From contig NC_058519.1 of assembly GCF_904849725.1 (NCBI RefSeq), positions 104,334,881 through 104,398,880 of the forward strand: DNA of 64,000 bases. The letters are read 5' to 3'. The stretch comes from Hordeum vulgare subsp. vulgare (lineage: Eukaryota > Streptophyta > Magnoliopsida > Poales > Poaceae). The translations under genes and the position numbers were made by a program. Below the pieces are notes generated by a model that did not search any database, was not told where the DNA came from, and saw only the letters and a list, made by a program, of their open reading frames with translations. This document shows, piece after piece, positions 10,891-21,841 of the stretch (position 1 is the first letter of the stretch; every line of letters starts with the position of its first letter).

Positions 10891-11322
10891 TTACGCAGAG
10901 GTGACTGGTGGGGCGATCCTCATTCTAGGAAGAGCCTTCCAAGGTATGGGTACCCTGGGCTTGGATACCTTTGGAGGCTGCTCCACCGGTTCGCCATACG
11001 ATCCCCTGAGACGTTTGGCGCTCCTGCCACTCGACGCCAAAGGCTTGCTCGGAGTGCCCGCAAGATCGTGACGCTTCTTGGACTGAGGCTCGTCGCGAGA
11101 AGGGGAAGACTCTTGCTCCTCGCTTTCCTCCGACTCCTCCTCCTCGGTCTCCTCACTTTCTTCAACATATTCCTCACTCTCTCCGCTGTCCTCCATGCAC
11201 CCCTCCTCGATGTCGAGTGCGTTGCCGTTCGGGACCGGAGAATGCCAATTCATCCATGCCTGCAAGATGCAACTCACAAGTTCAGTCGACAAGGAAATCG
11301 CAAGCGCTCGACCGTAATGCAA
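10891..11322 (-). pseudogene. Antisense gene of Tat element, acidic and basic linker
   Basis: The minus-strand frame holds a strongly acidic stretch (ESEEYVEESEETEEEESEES) followed by a basic, nuclear-localisation-like stretch (SKKRHDLAG, RSAKRLRGSYG). It lies just after the conserved N-terminal domain (11554-11282) in the antisense direction. The composition fits a disordered linker with a possible nuclear signal; that role is inferred, not seen. Confidence 0.55.
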
Positions 11323-11554
11323 AGATATTCAACAAAGCAGAGCTAACCTTATTTGTTGGCGGGTTTTGAGCAGAGAAGGGTAGGACTCTCTTCGCCCCCA
11401 TCGGATTGTGACAAGGGCCGGCTATTCCACGGATCCACTTCGCTATCGTGTCTTCATCCACTTCCTCACGATGAGACCGAGTGGAGTCCTCCGGGCCAGT
11501 GTAATGCCACATAGTGTGGTCCCGAGCTTGGAGGGCTGGATGCGTCTTCCAAGG
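11282..11554 (-). pseudogene. Antisense gene of Tat element, N-terminal domain, second piece
   Basis: Directly continues the N-terminal domain across the solo LTR. On the minus strand it opens with FLGRRIQPSKL and then, after a frame change, MWHYTGPEDSTRSHREEVDE and WIRGIAGPCHNPMGAKRVL. Joining it with 13113-13844 gives a collinear Transposase_28-type domain (DLLETF meets FLGRRIQP at the insertion point). Confidence 0.75.
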
Positions 11555-13112
11555 AAGGTTGATACGTCTCCGTCGTATCTACTTTTCCGAACTCTTTTGC
11601 CCTTGTTTTGGACTCTAATTTGCATGATTTGAATGGAACTAACCCGGACTAACGTTGTTTTCAGCAGAATTGCCATGGTATTGTTTTTGTGCAGAAATAA
11701 AAGTTCTCGGAATATCCTGAAAATTTACGGAGAATTTTTCAGGAATTAAAGAAAAATACATGCGCAAAGATCCACCGGAGGGAGTGTGCTAGTGGGCCAC
11801 AAGCTCCTGGGCCGAGGCCACCCCCTAGGCCGCGCCGTGAGGGCTTGTGGGGCGCACATGGCACCACCGCCCCCAAACTCAGCTCTATTTATTTTGTCTC
11901 ACCCGGAAAAAATCAGAGAGAAGGATTCATCGCGTTTTACGATACGGAGGCGCCGCCACCTCCTGTTCTTCATCTGGAGGGCAGATCTGGAGTCCGTTTT
12001 GGGCTCCGAAGAGTGGAAATCATCGCCATCATCATCATCAACCTTCCTCCATCAACAATTCCATGATGCTCTTCACCATTCGTGAGTAATCTCATCGTAG
12101 GCTTGCTGGACGGTGATGGGTTGGATGAGATCCGTCATGTAATCGAGTTAGTTTTGACGGGGATCGATCCCTAGTATCCACTATGTTCTGAGATTGATGT
12201 TGCTACTACTTTGCCATGCTTAATGCTTGTCACTAGGGCCCGAGTGCCATGATTTCAGATCTGAACCTATTATGTTGTCGCCAATATATGTGTGTTTTAG
12301 ATCCTATCTTGCAAGTTGTAGTCACCTACTATGTGTTATGACCCGGCAACCCCGGAGTGACAATAGCCGGAACCACTCCCAGAGATGACCATAGTATGAG
12401 CAGTTCATGTATTCACCAAGTGTTAATGCGCTGGACCGGTTCTTTATTAAAAGGAGAACCTTAATATCCCGTAGTTTCCATTAGGACCCCGCTGCCACGG
12501 GAGGGATGGACAATAGATGTCATGTAAGTTCTTTTCCCTAAGCACGTATGACTACATACGGAATACATGCCTACATTAGATTGACGAATGGGAGCTAGTT
12601 ACTTATCTCTCCGTGTTATAGTTGTTACATGATGAATCACATCTGGCATACTCATCCATCACCGATCCACTGCCTACGATTCTTTTACTACTGGTCCTTT
12701 CTACGTTACTTTGCTGCTACTCCTGTTACTCTGCTGTTACTACTGCTGCTGCTCCTACTGCTGTCACTACTGTTGTTACTTTCCTGCTACTTGTTGCAAG
12801 ACTTTTCTGGAGCCATTGCCGGGGAAGAATAGTCCCCCGTCCACGTGCTATTTACTGGCGCCATTGATACAGCAGTTAGGAATAGTCTGCCGTCAACAGA
12901 TCTTTTTCTGACAGTGTTGCTATCATACCACTTTGCTACTGATACTTTGCTTGCAGACACTAATCTTTCAGGTGTGGTTGAAACTGACAAACTCAACTGC
13001 TAATACTTGAGAATATTCTTTCGCTTCCCATTGTGTCGAACCAATAAATTTGGGTTGAATACATACCCTCGAAAATTGTTGCGATCCCCTACACTTGTGG
13101 GTTATCAAAGGT
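11555..13112 (+). mobile_element. Solo LTR, Sabrina-type, with perfect AAGGT target-site duplications
   Basis: The LTR spans 11560-13107 (1548 bp), begins TGATACGTCTCCGTCG and ends GGGTTATCA. The flanking 5-mers are identical: AAGGT at 11555-11559 and 13108-13112. There is no internal region, so the element was reduced to one LTR by recombination between its two LTRs. Features inside: a hairpin with arms CCACAAGC (11797-11804) and GCTTGTGG (11843-11850), a TATA-like CTATTTATT about 30 bases later, a CTG/TTA-rich stretch (about 12700-12790) and three tRNA-Asp PBS-like copies at 12808, 12856 and 12909. It splits the antisense gene of the Tat element. Confidence 0.92.
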
Positions 13113-13844
13113 CTCTAACAGATCCATCCCTGTCACTCTGTTGTGAACCAGACCAATCAGCGCCTTGACTAAAGGCTCCACCTGACATTTCTCCACCTTC
13201 GTCGACACCAACGCCCTCGGAGCACTCGGTCACTCTAAAGTAAAGGGCGGAAGTCCAATCGACATATTTGGGCAAGCGACGTCATTACAGTAAAACCAAG
13301 TGGCTTGCCAGTTGCGGACTGACTCGGGGAAGGTCATGACAGGATAAGTACTTTTGTCTCTCTTTTGAAGTCCTAAACCCCCACACAACTAAATGACATG
13401 GGTCTTATCATCAGTCGGATTGACCTTCTTCACCGACTAAGCACGTATAGTGAAGATAGATTTAAAAAGTCCCCAGTGGGGAGGACACCCCAAGAAACAC
13501 TCGCACAAGGTGACAAAGGAAGAAAGGTGGGCAATGGAATTCGGAGGGAAGTGATGCAACTGTGGCCCTAAGAAATTCAAGAACCCCCGAATGAAAGGAT
13601 GAGGTGGAAAGGAGAAACCTCTTTCAATGTGGGTCAAGAGGAGGACCCGCTCTCCCTCGCACGGCTCGGGCTTGATCTCATCACCGGAAAGTCTCCAAGA
13701 CTTGTCCACCAGCATGCCATGCTCGACGAGATCGAGGAGGTATTCCTTCCGCACAGTGGATCGGGGGAAATCCCCCTGGATCCAGCCCAGTGGCAGAGCC
13801 TGCTTCCTGGGCTTGGCGCCGTCCTTCTTCTTCGCCGTCTCCAT
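13113..13844 (-). pseudogene. Antisense gene of Tat element, N-terminal Transposase_28-type domain
   Basis: The minus-strand ORF starts at 13844 (METAKKKDGAKPRK) and carries the conserved pattern ERGFSFPPHPFIRGFLNFL, HHFPPNSIAHLSSFVTLCE and FLGCPPHWGLF, which I recognise as the plant 'putative gypsy type transposon' domain (Pfam Transposase_28). After a stop at 13437 the frame goes on with PVMTFPESVRNWQATWFYC, CPNMSIGLPPF and LVKALIGLVHNRVTGMDLLETF up to the solo LTR. Upstream sequence is lost at 13850, so the promoter cannot be examined. The function of this antisense protein is unknown. Confidence 0.8.
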
Positions 13845-13849
13845 CTTGC

Positions 13850-15353
13850 TGATACGTCTCCAACGTATCTATAATTTTTTATGGTTCCATGCTATTATCT
13901 TGTCAACTTTGGATGTTTTGTATGCATGAATATGCTACTTTATATCTTTTTTGGGACTAACCTATTAACTCAGTGCCAAGTGCCAGTTTCTGGTTTCTCC
14001 GTGTTTTTGACCTTTTTCAGAGGAGAATATTAAACGGAGTCCAAACGGAATGAAACCTGCGAAATGATTTTTTTCCATAACAGAAGATACGCAGGGGACA
14101 TGAGAACCAAGGCAAAGGACCCCGGGGAGGTCACAAGCCGCCTAGCCACGGCCCGGGGGGCGCGCCTAGCACGCTTGTGGGCCCCCCGTGGCTCCTTTGC
14201 CATACTTCTTCCGCCTATAAATTCTCCAAAAATCTGAAACTGCCAGAGAGAGCCATGAAAATACTTTTCCGCGCCGCAAGCTTCTGTCTCCGCAAGATCC
14301 CATGTGGGGACCGTTCGGGTGCCCTGCCGAAGGGGGAGGGCTTCTTGATCAACATCATTGCCTCTCCGATGATGCGTGAGTAGTTCACCACAGACCTTCG
14401 GGTCCATAGCTAGTAGCTAGATGGCTTCTTCTCTCTCTTGGATCTTCAATACAAAGTTCTCCATGATCTTCATGGAGATCTATCCGGTGTAACTTCTTTT
14501 GCGGTGTGTTTGTCGAGATCCGATGAATTGTGGATTTATGATCAGATTATCTATGAATATTATTTGAGTCTCCTCTGATCTCTTATATGTATGATTTCGT
14601 ATCCTTGTAATTCTCTTTGAGTTGTGGGTTTTGTTTGGCCAACTTGATCTATAATTCTTGCAATGGGAGAAGTGCTTGGTTTTGGGTTCATACCGTGCGG
14701 TGTCCTCACCCAGTGACAGAAGGGGTAGCGAGGCACGCATCTTGTTGTTGTCATCAAGGGTAAAAGGATGGGGTTTATATCTATTGCATGAATTTATCCC
14801 TCTACATCATGTCATCTTTCTTAAGGCTTTATTCTGTTTGTTATGGACTCAATACACTAGATGCATGCTGGATAGCGGTCGATGTGTGGAGTAATAGTAG
14901 TAGATGCAGACAGTATCGGTCTACTTATCTCGGACGTGATGCCTATATGTATGATCATTGCCTTAGATATCATCATGACTTTGCGCGGTTCTATCAATTG
15001 CTCGACAGTAATTCGTTCACCCACTTTAATACTTGTTATCATGAGAGAAGCCTCTAGTGAACACTATGGCCCCCGGGTCTACTTCACATCATATTTTCAG
15101 CTCTACACTTTTACTTTGTTGCACTTTCCACCTTCATATCTCACCTTGCAGTTAATCGTGAAGGGATTGACAATCCCTTTATAGCGTTGGGTGCAAGTTT
15201 GTTTGTTTTTGCACAGGTACTTTCGAGACTTGTCTTGATACTCCTACTCGATTGATACCTTAGTTCTCAAACTGAGGGAAATACTTATTGCTACTGTGAT
15301 GCATCACCCTTTCCTCTTCAAGGGAAAAACCAACGCACGCTCAAGAGGTAGCA
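13850..15353 (+). repeat. 5' LTR of array, 1504 bp
   Basis: Begins TGATACGTCTCCAACG and ends GAGGTAGCA. It contains the hairpin arms CACAAGC (14132-14138) and GCTTGTG (14173-14179), and TATAAATT at 14216-14223 as the likely promoter TATA box. Small ORFs within it are not genes. Confidence 0.88.
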
Positions 15354-15364
15354 AGAAGAATTTA

Positions 15365-15500
15365 TGGCGCCATTGCCGGGGAGGATCAAGTAAAAAATAG
15401 TCTCCCGTCAACGTGCCAATTTCTGGTGCCGTTGCCGGGGTATATCAAGTCAAGAATAGTCTCCCTTCAACGTGTCAATTTCTGACACCGGGGACTATTC
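15365..15500 (+). repeat. Triplicated tRNA-Asp primer-binding site, 59-bp period
   Basis: TGGCGCCATTGCCGGGGA at 15365-15382 matches the complement of the plant tRNA-Asp 3' end and lies 11 bases after the LTR. The same 59-bp block recurs at 15424 (TGGTGCCGTTGCCGGGG) and in decayed form at 15483 (TGACACCGGGG). Each copy carries ATAGTCTCCC and CAACGTG downstream. Confidence 0.88.
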
Positions 15501-15734
15501 AGAGTGAAGTTTATCCAAGTAACTATCGCAAACTCATCTCTTGCATTTACCTTATTTTTCCTTTTGCCTCTCGTTTTCCTCTCCCCCACTTCTGAAAAAC
15601 AAAAATTACAAAAATATTTGCCTTTTTCGTTCGCCCTTTTCTTTCGCTTGCTTGTGCGGGATAGTCTACCTATCCTTATAGCTAGTCCTATCGGTTTGAA
15701 CGATACTCCCGAGAGCAAAGTTCTTAATTTCAAA

Positions 15735-16378
15735 CAGATTGAGGGAAAAACTTAAAGGATGCTTGGTATAGGATTTGCAATGCTCAGAATAGATCTACTC
15801 GTAAGCAATCTACTACCGTTCTTCTTCTCAACTTTTATGTGGGTATTTCCCCTTGGAATAGGTATGTTCTTGACACAATCGTAGGTGGAAATTTCTTGGG
15901 TAGCCATACCGTTGATTCTTACGGTGCCTTAAGAAATTTGGTAGGCTCAACCCCACTCATGGTTAATGGAACTACCTTAACTTTGGAACACGTGATGCAT
16001 AGGCTGGATATCATTGAAAATAAAGTTGCTATGATTGAACTCATTGAAAATTTGGATAAAAAGATCCATAATCAAATCACTCAGTATGGATCCAAGGTGG
16101 GAATGACTTTGAAAAATGTGAAGGAGATGGAACCCAAATTTAACAAAAAATTAGGTCATGATTCTGCTAGAATTGGCAAACTAGAGGATGTCATAACCAA
16201 CTTGGGTTCCGCTTTTGCCGCTGTTCAGAACACTCCAAATTTTTCCCAAAATAAGGCCACCAAGTTTGTTTTTGTTCCTGAAAACAGTGGTGAACCATCT
16301 AGCAAGAGAGATGAAGATCTTAAAATGTTGGGTGTTCACCCTACTTATGGTTTGAGCACCAAAGACAACGATACTTGA
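15735..16378 (+). pseudogene. gag: Athila-lineage gag remnant
   Basis: A partial gag frame reads FYVGISPWNRYVLDTIVGG, YGALRNLVGSTPLMVNGTT, then a coiled-coil tail (VMHRLDIIENKVAMIELIEN, LDKKIHNQITQYGSKVG) and ends YGLSTKDNDT at 16376. The upstream part (NFKQIE, then the segment homologous to LKDAWYRICNAQ) is in a different frame, so a frameshift lies near 15750-15835. The N-terminal half of gag, and protease to integrase, are absent. The element is a non-autonomous derivative. Confidence 0.65.
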
Positions 16379-17580
16379 TTCTATCGCCTTATGCCTAGCT
16401 AAGGGCGTTAAACAATAGCGCTTGTTGGGAGGCAACCCAATGAATTTATATTTTATTTTTGCTTTCTGTTTCATTGTGTCCACACCATCATAATTCTGTT
16501 ATGATTGTGTTTTTTGTGTTCCTTTTTGTGTTTGTGCCAAGTAAAACCTTTATGACTAGTTTTGGTGATGGTTGTTTGATCTTGCTGAAAAAGACAGACA
16601 CTTTGCGCTCACGAAATTATTTTTAATTCCTATCCAGAAAGGGCTTTTGAGTTGATTCGTTTTGCTCCTTGTTGATATGCCAATTTACCTAATTGTCATA
16701 ATTTTTCAGAATTTTTGAGATACCAGAAGTATACGAAGTATACATATTGCTACAGAATGGTCTGTTTTTGACAGATTATGTTTTTTGTTGTGTTGATTGC
16801 TTATTTTTATGAAACTATGGGTAGTATCAGGGTGTACTAGCCATGGAAAAGTAATCTAACATCAATCTAAGTAGAAATAAAGTTTACTACAGTACCTAAA
16901 GAGTTGGTAGTTTGTTTTCTAATGCTAATGATATCACGAGTTTCTGTTTAAGTTTTGTGTTGTGAAGTTTTCAAGTTTTGGGTGATGTTCCCATGGACAA
17001 TGGGATAAAGAGTAGAAAGAGCTCAACCTTGGGGATGCCCAAGGCATACCATTCCAAATTCATGGAAACAAAAAATCCTAAGCTTGGGACGCCCCGGGAA
17101 GGCATCCCCTCTTTCGTCTTCAATCCATCGGTAACGTTAGTTGGAGCTATATTTTTATTCACCACATGATATGTGTTTTGCTTGGAGTGTCGTGTATTAT
17201 AGGAGTCTTTTCTTTTTGTTGTTCCACAATCATCCTTGCTGCACACCTTTTTGAGAGAGACATGCACTCATCATGAATTTCCTAGAATACTCATTGAGCT
17301 TCACTTATATCTTTTGAGTTAGGTAATTTAGCTCGCATGTGCTTCACTTATATCTTTTGAGCTAGATAAATTTTCTCTAGTGCTTCACTTAGATCTTTTT
17401 AGAGCACAGCAGTGTCATATTTTGAAGAAATAAAAACTCTCGATCTTCACCTATATCTTTTTGAGAGTTCTCTCTCTTAGTAACTTGGTAATTGGCTTGT
17501 GCTATGAAAGTAGTCCTAAAGATGATAGGCATCCAAAGAGTATATAATTAAAACTTCCATATTCAATTTGCATTGATTAG
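16379..17580 (+). other. 3' non-coding region of unit 1, left part
   Basis: No gene. After the gag stop comes a conserved block (CCTTATGCCTAGCTAAGG, then GTTGGGAGGCAACCC at about 16427). Further on are a polypurine-like GATGCCC segment and four copies of CTTCACTTATATCTTTT or close variants between about 17299 and 17465. The same order recurs in unit 2 (27445 on) and, reversed, in the nested element (about 20820-21840). It ends at the ATTAG target site (17576-17580). Confidence 0.7.
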
Positions 17581-19176
17581 TGCTACTGCGACAACACACC
17601 TTCCCTGGCAACGGCGCCAGGAATCCTGCTGCTACGGCTACGCCTATAGGAACTTCCTTGGCAAATATGCAAAGGATTTCCCCGCGGCCTTGGAGCCTTG
17701 CGTTGGTGTTCCCTTGAAGAGGAAAGGGTGATGTAGCACAGCGGCGGTAAGTATGTCCCTCAGTTTTGAGAACCAAGGTATCAATCCAGAAGGAGGAGAG
17801 TTCAAGTCACAAGTACTTGCACAAACACAAAGAGCTTGCACCCAACGCTATGAAGGGGTTGTCAATCCCTTATAGATCGTTTGCAAAGTGAGAACTGAAA
17901 GCAAAAAGTAAACAAAGCAAAGTAAAAGTGAAAGTGGAAACGATAGTTGTGAATAGACCCGGGGGGCGTAGTGTTCACTAGTGGCTTCTCTCATGAAAGG
18001 AAGTAGACGGTGGGTGAACGAATTACTGTCGAGCAATTGATAGAACCGCGCAAAGTCGTGACGTTATCTATGGCAATGATTATATCTATAGGCATCACGT
18101 CCAAAACAAGTAGACCAATACTTTCTGCATCTACTACTATTACTCCACACGTCGACTGCTATCCAGCATGCATCTAGTGTATTAAGTCCAAAAGAATAGA
18201 GTAACGCCTTAAGCAAGATGACATGATGTAGATGGGCAATCTCATATCTACGATAAAGCCCATCTTGTTACCCTTGATGGCAACAACATGATGCGTGCCT
18301 TGCTGCCCCTTCTGTCACTGGGATAGGTCACCACACGGTATGAACCCAAAACCAAGCACTTCTCCCATTGCAAGAGTCATAGATCTAGTTGGCCAAACAA
18401 AACCCAAGACTCGGAGAGACTTACAAGGATATAAAATCATGCATATAAGAAATAAACAAAGACTCAAATATAATTCATAGATAATCTGATCACAAATCCA
18501 CAATTCATCGGATCTCGACAAACACACCGCCAAAGAGGATTACTTCGGATAGATCTCCATGAAGATCATGGAGAACTTTGTATTGAAGATCCAAGAGAGA
18601 GAAGAAGCCATCTAGCTACTAACTACGGACCCGTAGGTCTGAAGTGGACTACTCACGAGTCATTGGAGAGGCGATGATGTTGATGTAGAAGCCCTCCAAC
18701 TCCAAAGTCCCCTTCGGCAGGGCACCGGGAAGGGTCTCCAGATGAGATCTCGCGGAAACGGAAGCTTGCGGCGGCGGAAAAGTGTTTTCGTGGATGCCCT
18801 GATTTTTTTGAGATTTTTAGGGAATTTATAGGCCAAAGAGCTAGGGCAGGGGAGCGCCAGGGAGGCCACAAGCTTGGTTGCCGCGGGCCCCCCTGGCCAT
18901 GGAAACAGGGCTTGTGGGCCCCCTGCCTTGGCCCGCAACCGTCCCGATCTTCTTTTGTTCTAGAAAAATTTATTTCGGGGATTTTATTCCATTTGGACTC
19001 TGTTCCAAAATCAGATCTGAAAAGAGTCAAAAACACAGAAAAAACAGGAACTGGCACATGGCACTGAATTAATAAGTTAGTCCCAAAAAAGATATAAAAG
19101 GTAAACAAAACATCCAAAGTTGACAAGATAACAGCATGAAACCATCAAAAATTGTAGATACGTTTGAGACGTATCA
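17581..19176 (-). repeat. 3' LTR of nested element, 1596 bp
   Basis: Bounded by the target duplication on the left and the polypurine tract on the right, so its borders are firm. Minus-strand sequence begins TGATACGTCTCAAACG and ends GCAGTAGCA. It contains a PBS-like CTGGCGCCGTTGCCAGGG about 20-40 bases before its end. Hairpin arms lie at 18866-18873 and 18910-18917, with a TATA-like AATTTATAG on the downstream side (about 18824-18834). Confidence 0.92.
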
Positions 19177-19191
19177 AGCATCCCCAAGCTT
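19177..19191 (-). promoter_or_regulatory. Polypurine tract of nested element
   Basis: Minus-strand AAGCTTGGGGATGCT directly before the 3' LTR; it would prime plus-strand DNA synthesis. Confidence 0.85.
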
Positions 19192-21841
19192 AACTCCTGC
19201 TCGTCCTTGAGTAGGGAAGTGATAAAGAATGAATTTTTGATGCTTTCATGCTACCTATCCTAGATGTCCTTTGTAACTCCTCTTATGTGATGTGAATGTT
19301 CAGATCCATTAGATTCAAAACAATAGTTTGCTATTGACGTGGAGACAATAATAACTCAAGAAAACTAGCAAGGCAATCATGAACTTTCAAAATAACTAGG
19401 CCAAAAGAAAGTTATCCCTACAAAATCATATAGTCTGGCTATGCTCTATCATCCTTGCACAACGAATTTAAATCATGCACAACCCCGGTATTGGCCAAGT
19501 AATTGTTTTCACACCTTTACTTTCTCAAACTTTTTCGACTCTCACGCAATACATGAGCGTGAGCCATGGTTTTAGCACTATAAGTGGTGTGGAGTGTGGT
19601 GGAGGTTGCAAGACAAACAAGGAGAAGATGGTCACATTGACTAGGCATATCAATGAGCTATGGAGATGCTCATCAATAGATATCAACGTGAATGAGTAGG
19701 GATTGCCATACAAATGATGCACTAGAGCTAAGAGTATGTGAAAGCTCTTAAAGAAAACTAGTGGGTGTGCATCCAACTTGCTTGCTCACGAAGACCTAAG
19801 GCAATATTGAGGAAGCCTATCATTGGAATATAATGAAGATTTCCCACTAGCTATATGGTGGTGATAAAACGAGAGACTTTCAATAATGAAGCTCATGGTG
19901 TTTAATAAGCACAAGTGTGGAAGGATAGTAGCATTGTCCCTTCTCTCTTTTTCTCTCATTTTTTTGGTGGGCTCTTTGGCCTCTTTTTTTTGGTGGGCAT
20001 CTTTGGCCTCTTTTTATATATGGGCTTCGCTGGCCTCTTTTATTTCCTCACATGGGACAATGCTCCATCAATGATGATCATCACACTTACAACTCAGAAC
20101 TTAGAACAATGATGACTCTATATGGAATGCCTTCGGTAGTGTACCGTGACAATGATCTAGCATGGCATAGTCATCAATGGAAATCATGCTATCTATCTTA
20201 TGATCATGCAATGGCAATGTAGAAGTGGTGGAACATGTCATGGTGGTAGTTGCATGGCAATATATCTCGGAATGGCTTTGAAAGAGCCATAGTAGGTAGG
20301 TATGGTGGCTGTTTTGAGGGAGGCTAATGGTGGGTTTTGTGCACCGGCGAAAGTTGCACGACACTAAAGAAGATAGTGATGGTGGAAGGTGAAAGTGCAT
20401 CTAAACCATGGACTCAACATTAGTCATGAATAACTCATATACTCATCACAAAAGTTTTAGTAGTAATGGAAAGAAAGCATTCAACGCATACTCCTAGGGG
20501 AAGGGTTGGTAGGTATAAACCATCGCGCGATCCCGACCGCCACACAAAGGATGACAATCAATAGACTAATCATGCTCAGACTTCATCACATAGCGGTTCA
20601 CCATACGTGCATGCTACGGGAATCACTAACTTCAACACAAGTATTTCTAGATCCACAACACCTTCCTAATATAACTTCAATATTACCACAACCACAACTC
20701 AAAACTAATTGAGATGAATCAAACTTCTCTAACTATTCAATGCACATGAAGGTGGAAGTTTTCATACCCCTTTGGATAACTACCCCTTTTGAGACTACTT
20801 CCATAGCATAGATAAACTACCAAGCCACGCACCGCGGTGCTCTAAAAGATATAAGTGAAGCACATATAGCAAAATCAACTAGCTCAAAAGATATAAGTGA
20901 AACACATGTGAGCTGAATTGTCTAACCAAAGGATATAAGTGAAGCTCGACAAAATCACAGTGAGTGCATGTATCTCTCTCTAGGTGTGCAGCAAGGATGA
21001 TTGTGACACAAAAAAATAAAAGACTCCTACGATACAAGACGCTCCAAGAAAAACACATAACATGTGGTGAATAAAAATATAGCCCCAAGTAACGTTACCG
21101 ATGGATTGAAGACGAAAGAGGGGATGCCTTCCCGAGGCATCCCCAAGCTTAGGATTTTACGGCATCCTTGAATCAACTTGGGGTGCCTTGGGAATCCCCA
21201 AGCTTGAGCTCTTGCCACTCTTTATTTTGTTTTCCATCAGAACTTCACACAAAACTTGAAAACTTCAAAACACGAAACTTAAACAGAAACTCATGATAAC
21301 ATTAGTATAAGAAAGCAAACCACCACTTCCTTACTGTAGAAAACTTAAATTCTACTTATGTTGATGTTGGGTTACTGTATTTTCAATCTTCCATGGCTAG
21401 TACCCCCCGATACTATCCATAGTTTCATCAAAATAAGCAACCAACTCAACGGAAATAGAATCTGTTAACAACAGACTAGTCTGTAGCAATCTGTATACTT
21501 CTGGTACTTCAAAAATTCTGAAAATTATGACATTTTGAAGAATTTGCGTAGTAATCAGCAGCAAAATTAATCAACTCAAAATCTCTTACAGAAAAAAATG
21601 AAAATTCTTTTTGTGAGCAGAAAGTTTCTATCTTTTCCAGCATGACCAAACGATCATCCCCAAGACTAATCATGACGGTTTTGCTTGGCACAAACGCAAA
21701 AAGAAACACAAAAAACACAATCATAACAGAATTATGAGAGTGTGGAAAACACAAAACATAAACAAAAAGGATAGATTCATTGGGTTGCCTCCCAACAAGC
21801 GCTATTGTTTAACACCCTTAGCTAGGCAAAAGGTGATGGAA
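19192..21841 (-). other. 3' non-coding region of nested element
   Basis: About 2.6 kb without a credible gene. It mirrors the 3' regions of the host array: copies of AAAAGATATAAGTGAAGC or near variants at about 20845-20945, GGCATCCCCAAGCTTAGG near 21140, and the block GGTTGCCTCCCAACAAGCGC near 21783. Short ORFs here are not conserved in frame between copies. Confidence 0.7.

Larger units (their letters stand above)
1880..13849 (+). mobile_element. Tat-lineage gypsy retrotransposon, internal region (LTRs missing)
   Basis: Sense order is gag, protease, RT, RNase H, a second RNase H and integrase (to 7304), then a 71-bp tandem repeat array and an antisense gene (13844 down to 8892). A second, archaeal-type RNase H, an extra antisense ORF and tandem repeats 3' of pol are known traits of the Tat (Retand/Grande/RIRE2) lineage. 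Neither LTR is in the window: the left side begins at the copia LTR and the right side is replaced by an Athila-type LTR at 13850. A solo LTR (11560-13107) interrupts it. Stops and frameshifts are spread over all domains, so it is an old, dead copy. Confidence 0.85.
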
